The translations under genes and the position numbers were made by a program. The notes under the pieces are model-generated. The model saw nothing but the letters and a program-made list of their open reading frames with translations, ran no database searches and was not told the origin of the DNA. Below, in pieces: positions 8,200 through 17,299 of a stretch of DNA of 64,000 nucleotides. The stretch's first letter is position 1; each line of letters begins with the position of its first letter. The stretch is from Candidatus Zixiibacteriota bacterium (GTDB lineage: Bacteria; Zixibacteria; MSB-5A5; GN15; FEB-12): contig JAVEYB010000006.1 of the NCBI GenBank assembly GCA_034003725.1, positions 62,001 through 126,000 on the forward strand, in the 5' to 3' direction.

Positions 8200-10173
8200 A
8201 TGCCCAAATATCGACGGACCACCGGGTTGCGCGGGCCCGTTGCGTTTCTCGCCGCTTTTTTCATACTTCTTCCTGCCGGAGGTGTCGCTGGCGCTCCCGG
8301 TTGGGTCAAAGCAGCGATTGCGGCTGCCGAGGGAATCGAGGTGGATCCCGAGGCTCCTGCTTTGATCCTGCTTAACAATACAGACATCGAGATCAAAGCG
8401 GACGGTGGAGCCCGTACGAAGTCGCTGCGTGCGGTCAAAATCCTTTCCCCCAGCGGGGTAGCCGAGTCAAAGCTGGTTGTGCAGATCAGCGACTACACCC
8501 GGCTCGTCTCGCTGAAAGGATATCGCATTCGGCCTGACGGGAGTGAAGAGAATCTCAAAAAAGAATACGTCGTGGTTGTCGGCTTGCAGGAGAGCGCGGG
8601 ATACCACGACGACCTCCGCCGTACGGTAGTGGTATGGCCGGATGTTTCCACGAACGATGTCTTCGCGTATGAATACGAACTCGACGAGAAGGATCGGTTT
8701 GACGGCTTCTTTCAGTCTTTTCTGTTTCAACGAGGATTACCGGTGGCGCGAACCCGGCTGACCGTATCGGTCCCTGCCGGCTGGGAACTGCATACGTCGC
8801 AACAGGCGCTGGATCCACTTACCCAGCGAGTCGAAATGGGAACACACATATGGGAAGGGGGGCCGCTGGCATACCGTCCGGAAGAGCCCTGTATGCCGCC
8901 CTGGAAGTACGTCGACCGCAGGATTTTGCTCAGCTGCTACAAGCCCGGATCTGTCGGCGGCTCACACTTCGCTGACTGGGGTGCGTGCGGCAGATGGACC
9001 ATGCACCTTCATCGGGAACCATCGATCTGCGACTCGGCACTCCGTACCGCCACAAATGAAATCATCGCAGAAATCGACACCCCGACCGAGCGGCTGCGAG
9101 CAATCGCAGCGTATGTTCGAGACAATGTCCGCTATGTCGCGGTGGAAATCGGCGATAACCGATTCACTCCGCGATTCGCTCATGAGACTTTCGAGAACCG
9201 ATACGGTGACTGCAAGGACAAAGTGACGTTGATGCGGGCGATGCTCGAGGCGGTCGAGATACCCAGCCGCCCGGTACTGGCCTCGATTGGCGGATGGGTA
9301 GACCGGGACTTTCCGACGCCGTTCCAGTTCAACCATGTTATCGTCGCCGTTCCCACTGCGAGCCTCCCGGGATGGGCGATCGAATCGAAGGCGGCCGTGA
9401 ACGGTTGGCTCTACTTCGATCCTACCGATCCAGCGATCGCGCTGGGTGATTTGCCTACTGCCCTGTACGGCAGCCATGTGCTTCGATCAAGCGATTCCGC
9501 ATCGGAACTTCTCACTTTGCCGGGCCTCTCGCCCGATGACCGGTTCCGCTCCTGTTTCGCCTCTCTCGTGCTAGACCGCGACGGCAGCATATCAGGCGAT
9601 CTAAGGATCACCGACCGAGGCGCACGGGCGGCAGGTATCGCATATAATCGCGCGACAACACCGGTCACCGATCAGATCAGCGACCTTCAGGTTCGCATGA
9701 GTTCTGTCTTCCCCCAACTGACAATCAGCGACTACGCCGCAGATTCGGACGGCGATTCCGCCTGGATCACTTTGAGAGTATCCGGAACGGTGCCTCTGGT
9801 TCACGCCGGCGATATGATACTCCTTCGCGCCAATGTGTTCGAGACCGACATATGGGATGACCTGCCCAGAGGTCGGCGCGTGCACCCGGTCTGGCTTGGC
9901 GCGGCCGAAAGGACTGAGAGTGAAATACACTGGCACTTGCCGGAAGGATGGTCGTTGGCCGACCGTGCGGATTCTATCTCGTACCAGGGAGAACCCGGCG
10001 AGGTGACGTGCATGTACACGTTCGATCAGTCCAGGCTGACTGTTGACATGTCCACGACCAGCAACGGAGTCCTGATCGACCCGGAGCAGTATGAGTCGGC
10101 CAGACAATACGTACAGGTTCGCAGGAAGACTGATGATTTGACAGTGATGCTCAGCAGTAACGGAAAGGAGTGA
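8200..10173 (+). CDS. Exported DUF3857/transglutaminase-like protein (catalytic residues intact)
   Basis: A protein of 657 residues with a signal peptide (hydrophobic stretch about residues 12-30), an N-terminal DUF3857 beta-rich domain and a transglutaminase core near residues 290-410. The papain-like triad is visible: Cys in YGDCKDK, His in FNHVIV and Asp in YFDPTDP. A beta-rich C-terminal domain follows. The ATG at 8200 has GGGGGAG seven bases upstream and directly precedes the signal sequence; an earlier in-frame ATG at 8161 does not. It likely acts in the periplasm; the substrate is unknown. It is followed after three bases by a paralogue lacking the triad. Confidence 0.88.
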   Translation: MPKYRRTTGLRGPVAFLAAFFILLPAGGVAGAPGWVKAAIAAAEGIEVDPEAPALILLNNTDIEIKADGGARTKSLRAVKILSPSGVAESKLVVQISDYTRLVSLKGYRIRPDGSEENLKKEYVVVVGLQESAGYHDDLRRTVVVWPDVSTNDVFAYEYELDEKDRFDGFFQSFLFQRGLPVARTRLTVSVPAGWELHTSQQALDPLTQRVEMGTHIWEGGPLAYRPEEPCMPPWKYVDRRILLSCYKPGSVGGSHFADWGACGRWTMHLHREPSICDSALRTATNEIIAEIDTPTERLRAIAAYVRDNVRYVAVEIGDNRFTPRFAHETFENRYGDCKDKVTLMRAMLEAVEIPSRPVLASIGGWVDRDFPTPFQFNHVIVAVPTASLPGWAIESKAAVNGWLYFDPTDPAIALGDLPTALYGSHVLRSSDSASELLTLPGLSPDDRFRSCFASLVLDRDGSISGDLRITDRGARAAGIAYNRATTPVTDQISDLQVRMSSVFPQLTISDYAADSDGDSAWITLRVSGTVPLVHAGDMILLRANVFETDIWDDLPRGRRVHPVWLGAAERTESEIHWHLPEGWSLADRADSISYQGEPGEVTCMYTFDQSRLTVDMSTTSNGVLIDPEQYESARQYVQVRRKTDDLTVMLSSNGKE

Positions 10174-10176
10174 ACC

Positions 10177-12216
10177 GTGATTGGTCCCTGGATTCGCCGT
10201 GGACTCGTTGCTCTCGTACTTGCCGCCGTGACTTGCGGGCCGGCAGCGGTTGCCGACGACTTCGAGTGGGACGAAATCTCTAATGAGGATTGGGCCGTGG
10301 GTCCGGACTCAGGGAAGGGGATTTTCGATGCGGTCATGCTGTTCGAGAAAGTGACTGCCGACCACAAGAAACTGATGAAAAGCGATCTCAAGCACTCCGT
10401 ATACAGACGGATTCGGATCATCGGCGCAACCGGTCGCGAGTGGGCTGATGTCGAAGTGCCGTTCCTCAACCTCGATCAAAAAGTCAAAGAGATCAGGGGG
10501 CGAACGGTCCTCCCGGACGGCAGTACGGTAGAGTTTGATAAAACCAAGATTCGCGAAAAAGAGACGTTCAAGAGCAAAGGGCAGAAGTATACGCAGGTAT
10601 CTTTCTCGCTGCCTGGGGTGTCCGAGGACTGTATTGTCGAGTATTACATTCGCTACGACCTCGACTCGTATACGGCTGAGTGGATAATCCAGAAAGACAT
10701 TCCGCTGCTACGTTTTGAACTCAACTGGATACTGCCGACCTTCAATTTCACCGTTACCGAAGAGATTGAAGAGGAGCTCCGCGACCTCGTGACCCCCAAC
10801 TACCTCTGGTTGAACACACACTCGCCGATTGACGTGCAGCAACTCCCCAACCTGAAGGCTCCCGAACGGCTGGTGGTCAGTTGTGGATTTGTGCCGGCCT
10901 TCAAAGCAGAACCATTCGCGCTGCCGGCGAATTCGCTGAAAACAAAGCTTTACACCTATTACGGATCCCGTGTTCCCCCCCCAACCTACTGGGGCCGAGA
11001 AGCGGCAGACCTCGAGAAGATGAGTCGCGACTTCTGCAAGAAGAACAAGGAACTGCGCAGGATCGTGCAGCGCTTTGCTGACCTTCCGACCGACGAGGCC
11101 AAAATCGAAGCCGCCTACAATTGGCTGCGTGACAGCATTCTGAATCTCTCGGCCTACGATCTTGTCGAATACGAGAACGGCGTGCGAAAGAAGTTGACGC
11201 CGAAGGACATCGCGGATGTGAATGACCTCTTCAAGTATCGATATGGATGGCGCCCCGATCTCGACAAAGCACTTGTCGACATGCTTCGCGAAATGAACAT
11301 TGACGCCAAATACTGCTATGCCAAAGACAGATTCGACGACCTTTTTGTATCGGAAGCCAAGTACTGGCAATTTGACCGGTCGCTGGTGGCCGTTCCCCTG
11401 CCGCAGCCGGGGAAGTACTCGTTCTATGCGGTCGGGCACGAGGTTACGCCTTTCCGCTCCGTGCCGTGGTACCTCGAGGGCGTGCAGGTATTGCTGGGAG
11501 GCGCCAATGATTTGATGGCAGTCGTGCCGTTTTCAGGACCCGACTACAGCACTTCCGAAATCAACTACTCCGTCTCGATCCTGGATGATCTGTCGACCGA
11601 CGCTGTTATGCAGGCTAGACTGACCGGTCACGACGCCCGCGACGTCCGAGTAACACTCCTGGATGCCGATTCCACCGATTTCGCGCCGTTGCTGGCGTCG
11701 GAAACCGAGGAGCGGTACCGAAACGCGAAGGTTGATTCGATTGTTGTCGACCAACTCAACGACATCACAAGTCCGGTCGTTGTTTCGTGCCGGTTGTCGT
11801 ACCCGGACCTCACGACCGTTGGAACGAGACTGCTACTCAAACCCTTCGACTTTTGCACGATTGCCGACAACCCGTTCAGCGCCCCGGAACGTAAAACAGT
11901 GGTGCTCTTCGATTATGCCTGCCAGTTGAATGAAACTGCGTTTATAACGCTCCCTACCGGGTATCAGCTGCAAGCCCTGCCGCACGATACGTCATTCGAA
12001 AACGAGATCGGGCGGTGCGTGGTCGGTTTTCAACAGAACGGCAATTCAGTGGTGGCTCAGCGATTCTTCACGTTGAATCACCCTTTCTGGGGGGCCGCAG
12101 ATTATTCCAGAATCCAGGCGTTGTTCCAGGCTCGGCAGGCATTTTCCGGAAGTATCGTAGTGTTGCAGCAGGTGGAAGACGGCGACGGCGGCATCAAGCA
12201 GTCGTCGGGCCGCTAA
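10177..12216 (+). CDS. Exported DUF3857 protein with degenerate transglutaminase domain
   Basis: A protein of 679 residues with an N-terminal signal peptide and a DUF3857 domain, paralogous in layout to its upstream neighbour. At the place where active members have YGDCKDK this protein reads YGWRPDLDK, and the expected His and Asp regions (DRSLVAVP, WYLEGVQ) lack those residues, so protease or transglutaminase activity is not expected. The GTG at 10177 has GGAAAGGAG overlapping the previous stop codon, indicating tight translational coupling. It may bind or partner the active paralogue; that is inference. Confidence 0.87.
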   Translation: MIGPWIRRGLVALVLAAVTCGPAAVADDFEWDEISNEDWAVGPDSGKGIFDAVMLFEKVTADHKKLMKSDLKHSVYRRIRIIGATGREWADVEVPFLNLDQKVKEIRGRTVLPDGSTVEFDKTKIREKETFKSKGQKYTQVSFSLPGVSEDCIVEYYIRYDLDSYTAEWIIQKDIPLLRFELNWILPTFNFTVTEEIEEELRDLVTPNYLWLNTHSPIDVQQLPNLKAPERLVVSCGFVPAFKAEPFALPANSLKTKLYTYYGSRVPPPTYWGREAADLEKMSRDFCKKNKELRRIVQRFADLPTDEAKIEAAYNWLRDSILNLSAYDLVEYENGVRKKLTPKDIADVNDLFKYRYGWRPDLDKALVDMLREMNIDAKYCYAKDRFDDLFVSEAKYWQFDRSLVAVPLPQPGKYSFYAVGHEVTPFRSVPWYLEGVQVLLGGANDLMAVVPFSGPDYSTSEINYSVSILDDLSTDAVMQARLTGHDARDVRVTLLDADSTDFAPLLASETEERYRNAKVDSIVVDQLNDITSPVVVSCRLSYPDLTTVGTRLLLKPFDFCTIADNPFSAPERKTVVLFDYACQLNETAFITLPTGYQLQALPHDTSFENEIGRCVVGFQQNGNSVVAQRFFTLNHPFWGAADYSRIQALFQARQAFSGSIVVLQQVEDGDGGIKQSSGR

Positions 12217-12226
12217 TCGATTGAAC

Positions 12227-13990
12227 TCAGCGAACCGGGAGGGTGATCGTTACGGTCGTCCCTTTGTTCAGTTCGCTGTCGATCGCAATCTGGCCCCCGT
12301 GTTCCTGAATCACCCGGTAGGCGGTCCCGAGCCCCGAACCCATGCGCACCCGCTCCCCGGTCGCCCGGAGTCCGATGTCAAAGATCCGCTGGAGGTTCGC
12401 GCGTGGGATACCGCGCCCGGTGTCGCTGATCGTGATGCGAATGGTGCGCTGCTCCGCCAGAGTGCGGATCGTGATGACACCGTCACCCCGGATCGATTCG
12501 GCGGCATTCTTGATCAGATTCAGAAAGACCTGGTTGAGCCGCGCCGGGTAACACAAGACCCGCGGTAGTTCGCCGTACTCCCGATGCACGGAAATGTGCT
12601 GCATGAGATCCGATCCCAGAAGGTGAAGACTGGCATCGAGCCCTTCATGAATGTCAACCCGCTGGTACTGCGCTTCATCGAGCCGGGCAAAATTTTTCAG
12701 GCTTCGCACGAGTGTCGCGATCCGCTCCGACGCGGTCGTCATGACCCGGATATTCTCCGACAGCACGCCCATCGACTTGGCGCGCTCCTCGTTCGAGCGA
12801 TCGTCCTCCTCCAGTCGGACCAGGCAGCGGCGCGCAATATCGGTCGAGCTCAGGATCGCCCCCACCGGATTGTTGATTTCATGCGCGACCGCCGCAACCA
12901 GATCGCCCAGCGACGCCAGCTTCTCCTTCATGAGGAGCTGCTCCTGGGTCTCGCGAAGTTGTGCCATGGCGAGTTCGAGATCCCGGTTGGCCTGCTCGAT
13001 TTCACTCTTCTGCTTTTCCAGACGGTCGGACTTCTGCTCCAGTTGCGCGTATGTCTTCTGAAGCTCCCCATGGCGCAGGTGAAGTTGCCGCGCCTGCTCT
13101 TCGGTCTTGTCGCGGGCGCGCCGCAACGAGCCGGTCATGTCGTTGAATGAATCCGCGAGTTGCCCGATTTCGTCGCCGCTGAGCACCGGCAATCGCACGT
13201 CCAGATTACCCGCCGCCACCTGCCCGGCGGCTGCCGCCAGCAATCGAACGGGCCGGGTCATCAGCCGAATGAACACGGCGATTGTGCCTCCCGAGACCAG
13301 CACGGAGATGATCAGCAGCATCACGGCGAACCCGCGCGTGCGATGGTACGCCTCGGCGGCGCGGTTGCTGGCCAAATCCGAAGCCTGTCGGTTCACCCGC
13401 ACCAGTTCCACCAGCCCGTGACTGACATCCGCGAACACGTCTCGCGCGGCGCCGTTCAGCAACGCCATCGCGGTGTCGCTCCCCGCCACCGTCGACAGGG
13501 CAAGGAAATCCATGCTCAGGCTCTGGTACTCGTCCCAGCGGCGGTCGTACTCGTCGTACAACGCAGCTTCTTCGGCAGCGTACACGTCGTGCTCCCCGAA
13601 CTCGTCGCGCAGGTCTTCGTAACTGTCGCGGTTCGCGTTGATCCGATCGACCAGCGCAATCATCCGTTCCTGCAGCTGGCGCCGCTCCGCGTTGTCGGTC
13701 GCTGCCGCGAGCTGCAACTGGGTCAGGCGAAGTTCCGCGGTAACGCTGTTGATATCGGAAATCGCGATCACCCGGGGTATGCGCGCAACCGTCAGCCGGT
13801 CGATTTCGTCTTTCAGTTCGCCGACCCGCGTGATGAAGTACCCGTTCAGCATCACCATGATAAACAGGATCAGCCCGAAACCGATCATCTGTTTGGTGAT
13901 GATGCGATAATCCCTGAAGCGCCTGATATGCATGTCGCCAGTCGTGCCTGTCGAAACCTGCGGATGGTGAACGAAGCGGCGGTGCGTCAC
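12227..13990 (-). CDS. Membrane sensor histidine kinase (HAMP-HisKA-HATPase)
   Basis: A protein of 587 residues. A membrane segment at about 33-55, a helical periplasmic sensor of about 165 residues and a second membrane segment at about 222-245 are followed by a HAMP domain, a coiled coil, the phosphoacceptor box AAVAHEINNP, the N box NLIKNAAES, and ATP-lid motifs DTGRGIP and GSGLGTA. The GTG at 13990 overlaps the upstream stop; an ATG at 13933 nearer the first membrane segment is an alternative. It is the third gene of a porin, PBP-like protein, kinase operon, suggesting sensing of a ligand taken up by that pair. No receiver protein is adjacent. Its 3' end is the source of the 132-bp repeat. 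Confidence 0.92.
   Translation of the reverse strand: MTHRRFVHHPQVSTGTTGDMHIRRFRDYRIITKQMIGFGLILFIMVMLNGYFITRVGELKDEIDRLTVARIPRVIAISDINSVTAELRLTQLQLAAATDNAERRQLQERMIALVDRINANRDSYEDLRDEFGEHDVYAAEEAALYDEYDRRWDEYQSLSMDFLALSTVAGSDTAMALLNGAARDVFADVSHGLVELVRVNRQASDLASNRAAEAYHRTRGFAVMLLIISVLVSGGTIAVFIRLMTRPVRLLAAAAGQVAAGNLDVRLPVLSGDEIGQLADSFNDMTGSLRRARDKTEEQARQLHLRHGELQKTYAQLEQKSDRLEKQKSEIEQANRDLELAMAQLRETQEQLLMKEKLASLGDLVAAVAHEINNPVGAILSSTDIARRCLVRLEEDDRSNEERAKSMGVLSENIRVMTTASERIATLVRSLKNFARLDEAQYQRVDIHEGLDASLHLLGSDLMQHISVHREYGELPRVLCYPARLNQVFLNLIKNAAESIRGDGVITIRTLAEQRTIRITISDTGRGIPRANLQRIFDIGLRATGERVRMGSGLGTAYRVIQEHGGQIAIDSELNKGTTVTITLPVR
12234..12365. repeat. 132-bp direct repeat, copy B
   Basis: Intact-gene copy of the repeat at 7692-7823, three mismatches over 132 bases, located at the 3' end of the histidine kinase gene. 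Confidence 0.95.
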
Positions 13991-14436
13991 TCGGAGATCG
14001 TGAGCAGCACCTTTACGTTTTCCGGAACCTTTGCCTTCGAGATGAAGCCGATCGCCCCGGGCGTGGCGAGCACTCGGCGCACGACCTCTTCCTCGTCGCG
14101 AAGGGCGTCGGGAGGACGCCCCTCCCCGGAGAGCATGTTCTTGAGCCAGATAGACCGCATGCGCGAAGATGTTTTGCCGAGATAGTCGAAGAAGCGGTCA
14201 CGGAGATCCTGATGGTCATCCAGATCCAGCACCACAACCCGGGTGCCGTCGCTCCACGCCGTGATGTCACCGGTATAGAAGTCCAGAAGGGCGTTCTTGT
14301 CCAGGACCGTGTCGGGCGCGGACCGGTGTGCGATCACGACAATCGCCGAGTCTGCCGGATCGGCCGCGGCCTGGCCTTGACGCTCGGCCGCGAGCATGGT
14401 CGTTGTGATCAGCAGGATCGTGAGCAGTCGTCTCAT
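13987..14436 (-). CDS. Small periplasmic PstS-like substrate-binding protein
   Basis: A protein of 149 residues with a signal peptide (about 1-24), resembling the short phosphate-ABC-transporter-type binding proteins (PBP-like domain). The conserved region includes DFYTGDITAWSDGTRVVVLD and a C-terminal ATPGAIGFIS motif. It lies between a porin and a sensor kinase, and its stop overlaps the kinase start. No ABC permease or ATPase is present, so it more likely presents a ligand to the kinase than feeds a transporter. Ligand identity (phosphate or another anion) is not shown by the sequence. Confidence 0.8.
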   Translation of the reverse strand: MRRLLTILLITTTMLAAERQGQAAADPADSAIVVIAHRSAPDTVLDKNALLDFYTGDITAWSDGTRVVVLDLDDHQDLRDRFFDYLGKTSSRMRSIWLKNMLSGEGRPPDALRDEEEVVRRVLATPGAIGFISKAKVPENVKVLLTISE

Positions 14437-14446
14437 CAGTCACTCC

Positions 14447-15607
14447 CTAGAAAAACGCCGAAACGGCGACTCCGACATAGTGACTGGCCGTGAATAACTC
14501 GAATCCCTCCCCCTCAAGCTCCCCCATTACCCGTGCCCATTGCGCCTTGACCGTAATGCGGTCGTTGATCCTGCAGGCAAGGCCGACGGTTGGAATCTCC
14601 AGTTCAAACCGCTGATCGACATGCAGCGGATTGAATGTCTGCGCGCTGAAGAGGTCGAGAAAAAACTCTTCCTGCGTTTTCCAGTAGCTGACATACGCGG
14701 TCCAGCGGCTGTCGATATCGAACCCCGCCGTCGCATAATAGAATGCCAGATCGAGATCAACTTCCGGACCTTCGTTGTCGAACTGCACGGTGATGATTTC
14801 GCCCTCGAGGAACAAGCCCTGCGACCGGTAGGAAAGATCCGCGCCGAGCCGCAGCCGCCCCAACTCCCGCCCGGCATCGATCTCGCCGAACTGCTCCTGG
14901 ATGATCTCGTAAAGCAGATTGCTGCGGTCATAGCTGGCCGAGAACCCGAATTTCAACTCGTCCCTGCGGAACCCCACGCGGCCGCCGAGCAGGAAGGTGT
15001 CGGTCGTGTCAACGCCGGTCTGCCCCTCGTTTGGATCGCTGTTGATATTCGGGCTGTTGCCGACATAGGCCGCATAGTCCAGCTTGTACCCCTGGTACGG
15101 CACGAATCCATAGGCCTGCACGTAGGCGCGGTTCGGTACATACTGGTCGATCGGCACGATCTCCTCGAGCGAGGATTCGTAGGCGATCGGCCGGATGATG
15201 TATGGAAGGATCGGCGTGCGATTTTTGATCTCGTTCAGGTTGTTGAAGATGGGAATCTGAAGCCCCAGTTTCACGTTGAGTCGGTTGTCCAGTCGGTACC
15301 GTACCCACGCTTCCTGAATATCGAGCGTTCCCCAGTTTTTGTTAGCCGAGAAATTGTTGGTGAATTCGAAATTGACAAAAGACGTCCAGTTGGAGGCCAG
15401 TTCCTTTTGCAGGAATACATTGAGATGCTGCAACAGAAAGGAACTGGACTTGTTGGCGTCTTTTGACTCTTCGTGCTTGAACGTGCTCTGGAAGTAACCG
15501 AACAGATACAGATCACCGTTCTCGTCGGCCGTCGCCGGTGAGCTCGGCCACAGACACACGATTAGAAGACATGACAGAGCAAGCGCTTTGGCGGTATTCA
15601 GGGACAT
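14447..15607 (-). CDS. Outer-membrane porin-like beta-barrel
   Basis: A protein of 386 residues with a signal peptide of about 27 residues, alternating amphipathic strands and a C-terminal phenylalanine (SAFF) typical of outer-membrane barrels. The N-terminus after cleavage (YLFGYFQSTF) and the RLNVKLGLQIPIF region resemble phosphate- or anion-type porins. It is the first gene of a three-gene operon with a binding protein (ten bases downstream) and a sensor kinase, suggesting coordinated uptake and sensing. Confidence 0.8.
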   Translation of the reverse strand: MSLNTAKALALSCLLIVCLWPSSPATADENGDLYLFGYFQSTFKHEESKDANKSSSFLLQHLNVFLQKELASNWTSFVNFEFTNNFSANKNWGTLDIQEAWVRYRLDNRLNVKLGLQIPIFNNLNEIKNRTPILPYIIRPIAYESSLEEIVPIDQYVPNRAYVQAYGFVPYQGYKLDYAAYVGNSPNINSDPNEGQTGVDTTDTFLLGGRVGFRRDELKFGFSASYDRSNLLYEIIQEQFGEIDAGRELGRLRLGADLSYRSQGLFLEGEIITVQFDNEGPEVDLDLAFYYATAGFDIDSRWTAYVSYWKTQEEFFLDLFSAQTFNPLHVDQRFELEIPTVGLACRINDRITVKAQWARVMGELEGEGFELFTASHYVGVAVSAFF

Positions 15608-15729
15608 AGACTCCTCAGAGGTTGCCGCGCTGCACGGGCGGCGGCTCGCGAGTCAATGTACGCAGGAGTCGTCAGGAGGACAAATGAAAAGAACGCGCTC
15701 GTTTCACTCGGAGCCGGCCGAACGCAAAA

Positions 15730-15754
15730 GCCGCCGGGCCAGACGCCCGGCGGC
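15730..15754 (-). terminator. Rho-independent terminator after dps
   Basis: A 10-bp perfect GC stem (GCCGCCGGGC with its complement) and a 5-base loop. Read on the minus strand it is followed by CTTTTGC. It lies 40 bases beyond the dps stop codon. Confidence 0.8.
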
Positions 15755-15793
15755 CGAAGTGAATCGTAGAGCAGTGCGTGGTTGGGACGCGGC

Positions 15794-16258
15794 CTACGCG
15801 TGGCGGCCGGCCTTCGACTTCTGCAGGTACGCCCGCAACATCCACATGTCTTTTTCGAGCCCGTCCGCCATCCCGTCCAGCAGATTGGCCGTGCCGCGAT
15901 CGGAAGCCTTTTCCGCTTCTTCGATCGCCTTTCCCATCTGGGTATGGAGGATGACGAAATCGCTCAAGACCCGGTTGACCATCTCATCGGCCGACGGTAT
16001 CTCGCTGTCCTCTTTAATCGTGGCGTTCTTGACGGCTTCGGACAACGTACCGATCGGCGATCCGCCGATCATGAGGATCCTCTCGGCGACATCGTCAACG
16101 ATGTCGGCGAACTTGTTGTAGAAGTCCTCGAACTTCGCGTGGAGCGCAAAAAAGCGCTCGCCCGATACCTGCCAGTGGTAATGATGAAGCTTCTGGTACG
16201 CGACGATGGCGTTGGCCAGGATGGCGTTTAATCCGTTGGTGACGTTACTGTTGGACAT
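15794..16258 (-). CDS. dps: Dps family ferritin-like DNA-protection protein
   Basis: A protein of 154 residues of the Dps/ferritin-like family: four-helix bundle with the inter-subunit ferroxidase motif HHYHWQVSG...HAKFEDFY and conserved DDVAERI. Such dodecamers oxidise and store iron with hydrogen peroxide and may coat DNA. The ATG at 16258 is preceded by AAGGAGG at ideal spacing; an upstream in-frame ATG at 16282 lacks this. It lies 100 bases downstream of a Fur/PerR-type regulator on the same strand, with palindromes in between, so peroxide or iron control is likely. Confidence 0.92.
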   Translation of the reverse strand: MSNSNVTNGLNAILANAIVAYQKLHHYHWQVSGERFFALHAKFEDFYNKFADIVDDVAERILMIGGSPIGTLSEAVKNATIKEDSEIPSADEMVNRVLSDFVILHTQMGKAIEEAEKASDRGTANLLDGMADGLEKDMWMLRAYLQKSKAGRHA

Positions 16259-16303
16259 GGTGTCCTCCTTCTTGGTTTTCATTGTTTCTCATACGCGATC
16301 AAA

Positions 16304-16338
16304 ACTATTATAGTAACTATTCTGTATTAAGAATTGTT
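16304..16338 (-). promoter_or_regulatory. dps promoter with overlapping Fur/PerR-like palindromes
   Basis: A perfect TATAAT -10 box (minus strand, 16312-16307) lies inside an 11-base palindrome ACTATTATAGT at 16304-16314. Next to it AACTATTCT and AGAATTGTT (16315-16338) form a 9-bp inverted repeat with one mismatch around a 6-base spacer. Position and AT-rich dyad form fit a Fur-family operator controlled by the neighbouring regulator. Confidence 0.6.
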
Positions 16339-16360
16339 CCTATTAAATCGGCAAATTTTT

Positions 16361-16795
16361 TTAATTCTTCCGCCGGCATGTCTCGCACAGGCCTCTGATT
16401 TCCACCGACGACAGATGCAGGTCGCTCCAACCGGGAACCGACGGCACGCGCAACGACTCCAGGCCCTCCCAGTGGATATCCTCGATCCGCCCGCAGGAAG
16501 CGCAGACGAGATGCTGATGCAGATCGACGTTTGTATCGAACCGATAGCGGCCGTCGGGCGCCTGGAACCGGGACACGAGTCCGAGTTTCTCAAACGTATC
16601 CACGGTCCGGTAGACGGTGTCGAGCGATATCGACGGAATGCGGCGGTGGACAACGTCGTAGATCTCCTCAACCGACGGGTGGTCCTTGGCCTTATAGATG
16701 GCCCGGAAGACCTCCACCCGCTGGTGGGTGATCTTGAGCCCCTGCTCGCGACAGGCGCTCTCGAACCGGGTCATATGAGCTTTCATATCCTGCAT
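16361..16795 (-). CDS. Fur/PerR family metalloregulator
   Basis: A protein of 144 residues with an N-terminal winged helix (KITHQRVEVFRAI, ISLDTVYRTVDTFEKLG) and a C-terminal dimerisation domain with two CxxC pairs (CASC and CETC) for structural zinc and a DLHQHLVC metal-site histidine cluster. Family members repress iron- or peroxide-responsive genes. The gene next in line is dps, the classic PerR target, so a PerR-like role is favoured. The start is uncertain among ATGs at 16795, 16786 and 16774. Confidence 0.9.
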   Translation of the reverse strand: MQDMKAHMTRFESACREQGLKITHQRVEVFRAIYKAKDHPSVEEIYDVVHRRIPSISLDTVYRTVDTFEKLGLVSRFQAPDGRYRFDTNVDLHQHLVCASCGRIEDIHWEGLESLRVPSVPGWSDLHLSSVEIRGLCETCRRKN

Positions 16796-16906
16796 GATTC
16801 TTGTGCCCTTTCAAAGGCTGAAACAGCAATTAAATAGGAATGGTTCCGAAAAGCAATCCGGTCCGGCAGCCGATGTCGATTTCCCGACTCGTATTGAAAA
16901 CAGAAA

Positions 16907-16935
16907 ACGGGGGCCGGCGAAATGCCGGTCCCCGT
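16907..16935 (-). terminator. Rho-independent terminator after first RRM gene
   Basis: A 12-bp stem with one G-U pair and GAAAT loop. On the minus strand it is followed by TTTTCTGTTTTC. It lies 35 bases after the RRM gene stop codon. Confidence 0.8.
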
Positions 16936-16969
16936 TCTTACAAGCTTGGCGCTCCTGATAAACCGGGGT

Positions 16970-17299
16970 TTACCAGTTGTCGCGACGGCCACCGCGATCG
17001 CCGCCACGACCACCGCGGTCACCACCACGGCCGCCGCCGCCGCGATCACCACGGTCATCGCGCGGGCGAGCTTCGGAGACGCGAAGCGTCCGGCCGCCGA
17101 CGTCCTTGCCGTTCAGGGCGGCGATCGCCGCCTTGGCTTCTTCGGAGCTGGGCATTTCAACGAAGCCGAAGCCGCGTGATTCGCCGGTGAACTTGTCTTT
17201 GATCACCGCCGCACTCGACACCTCGCCGTACTGCGAGAAGGCGTTGCGAAGCTCTTCTTCGCCGGTTCCGTACGCCAGGTTGCCAACGTAGATATTCAT
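16970..17299 (-). CDS. Glycine-rich RRM RNA-binding protein
   Basis: A protein of 109 residues with a single RNA recognition motif: RNP2 IYVGNL at residues 3-8 and RNP1 RGFGFVEM near residue 43. An arginine/glycine-rich tail (RGGDRGG repeats) starts near residue 80 and ends in DNW. Such proteins act as RNA chaperones, often cold-inducible. GGGAG lies upstream of the ATG at 17299. A paralogue lies 243 bases upstream in the same orientation. Confidence 0.92.
   Translation of the reverse strand: MNIYVGNLAYGTGEEELRNAFSQYGEVSSAAVIKDKFTGESRGFGFVEMPSSEEAKAAIAALNGKDVGGRTLRVSEARPRDDRGDRGGGGRGGDRGGRGGDRGGRRDNW

Noticed and set aside
13160-15466. Long plus-strand frames opposite the kinase and porin
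   Set aside because: Their sequence is composition-driven, and both real genes lie on the minus strand with clear motifs and ribosome binding sites.
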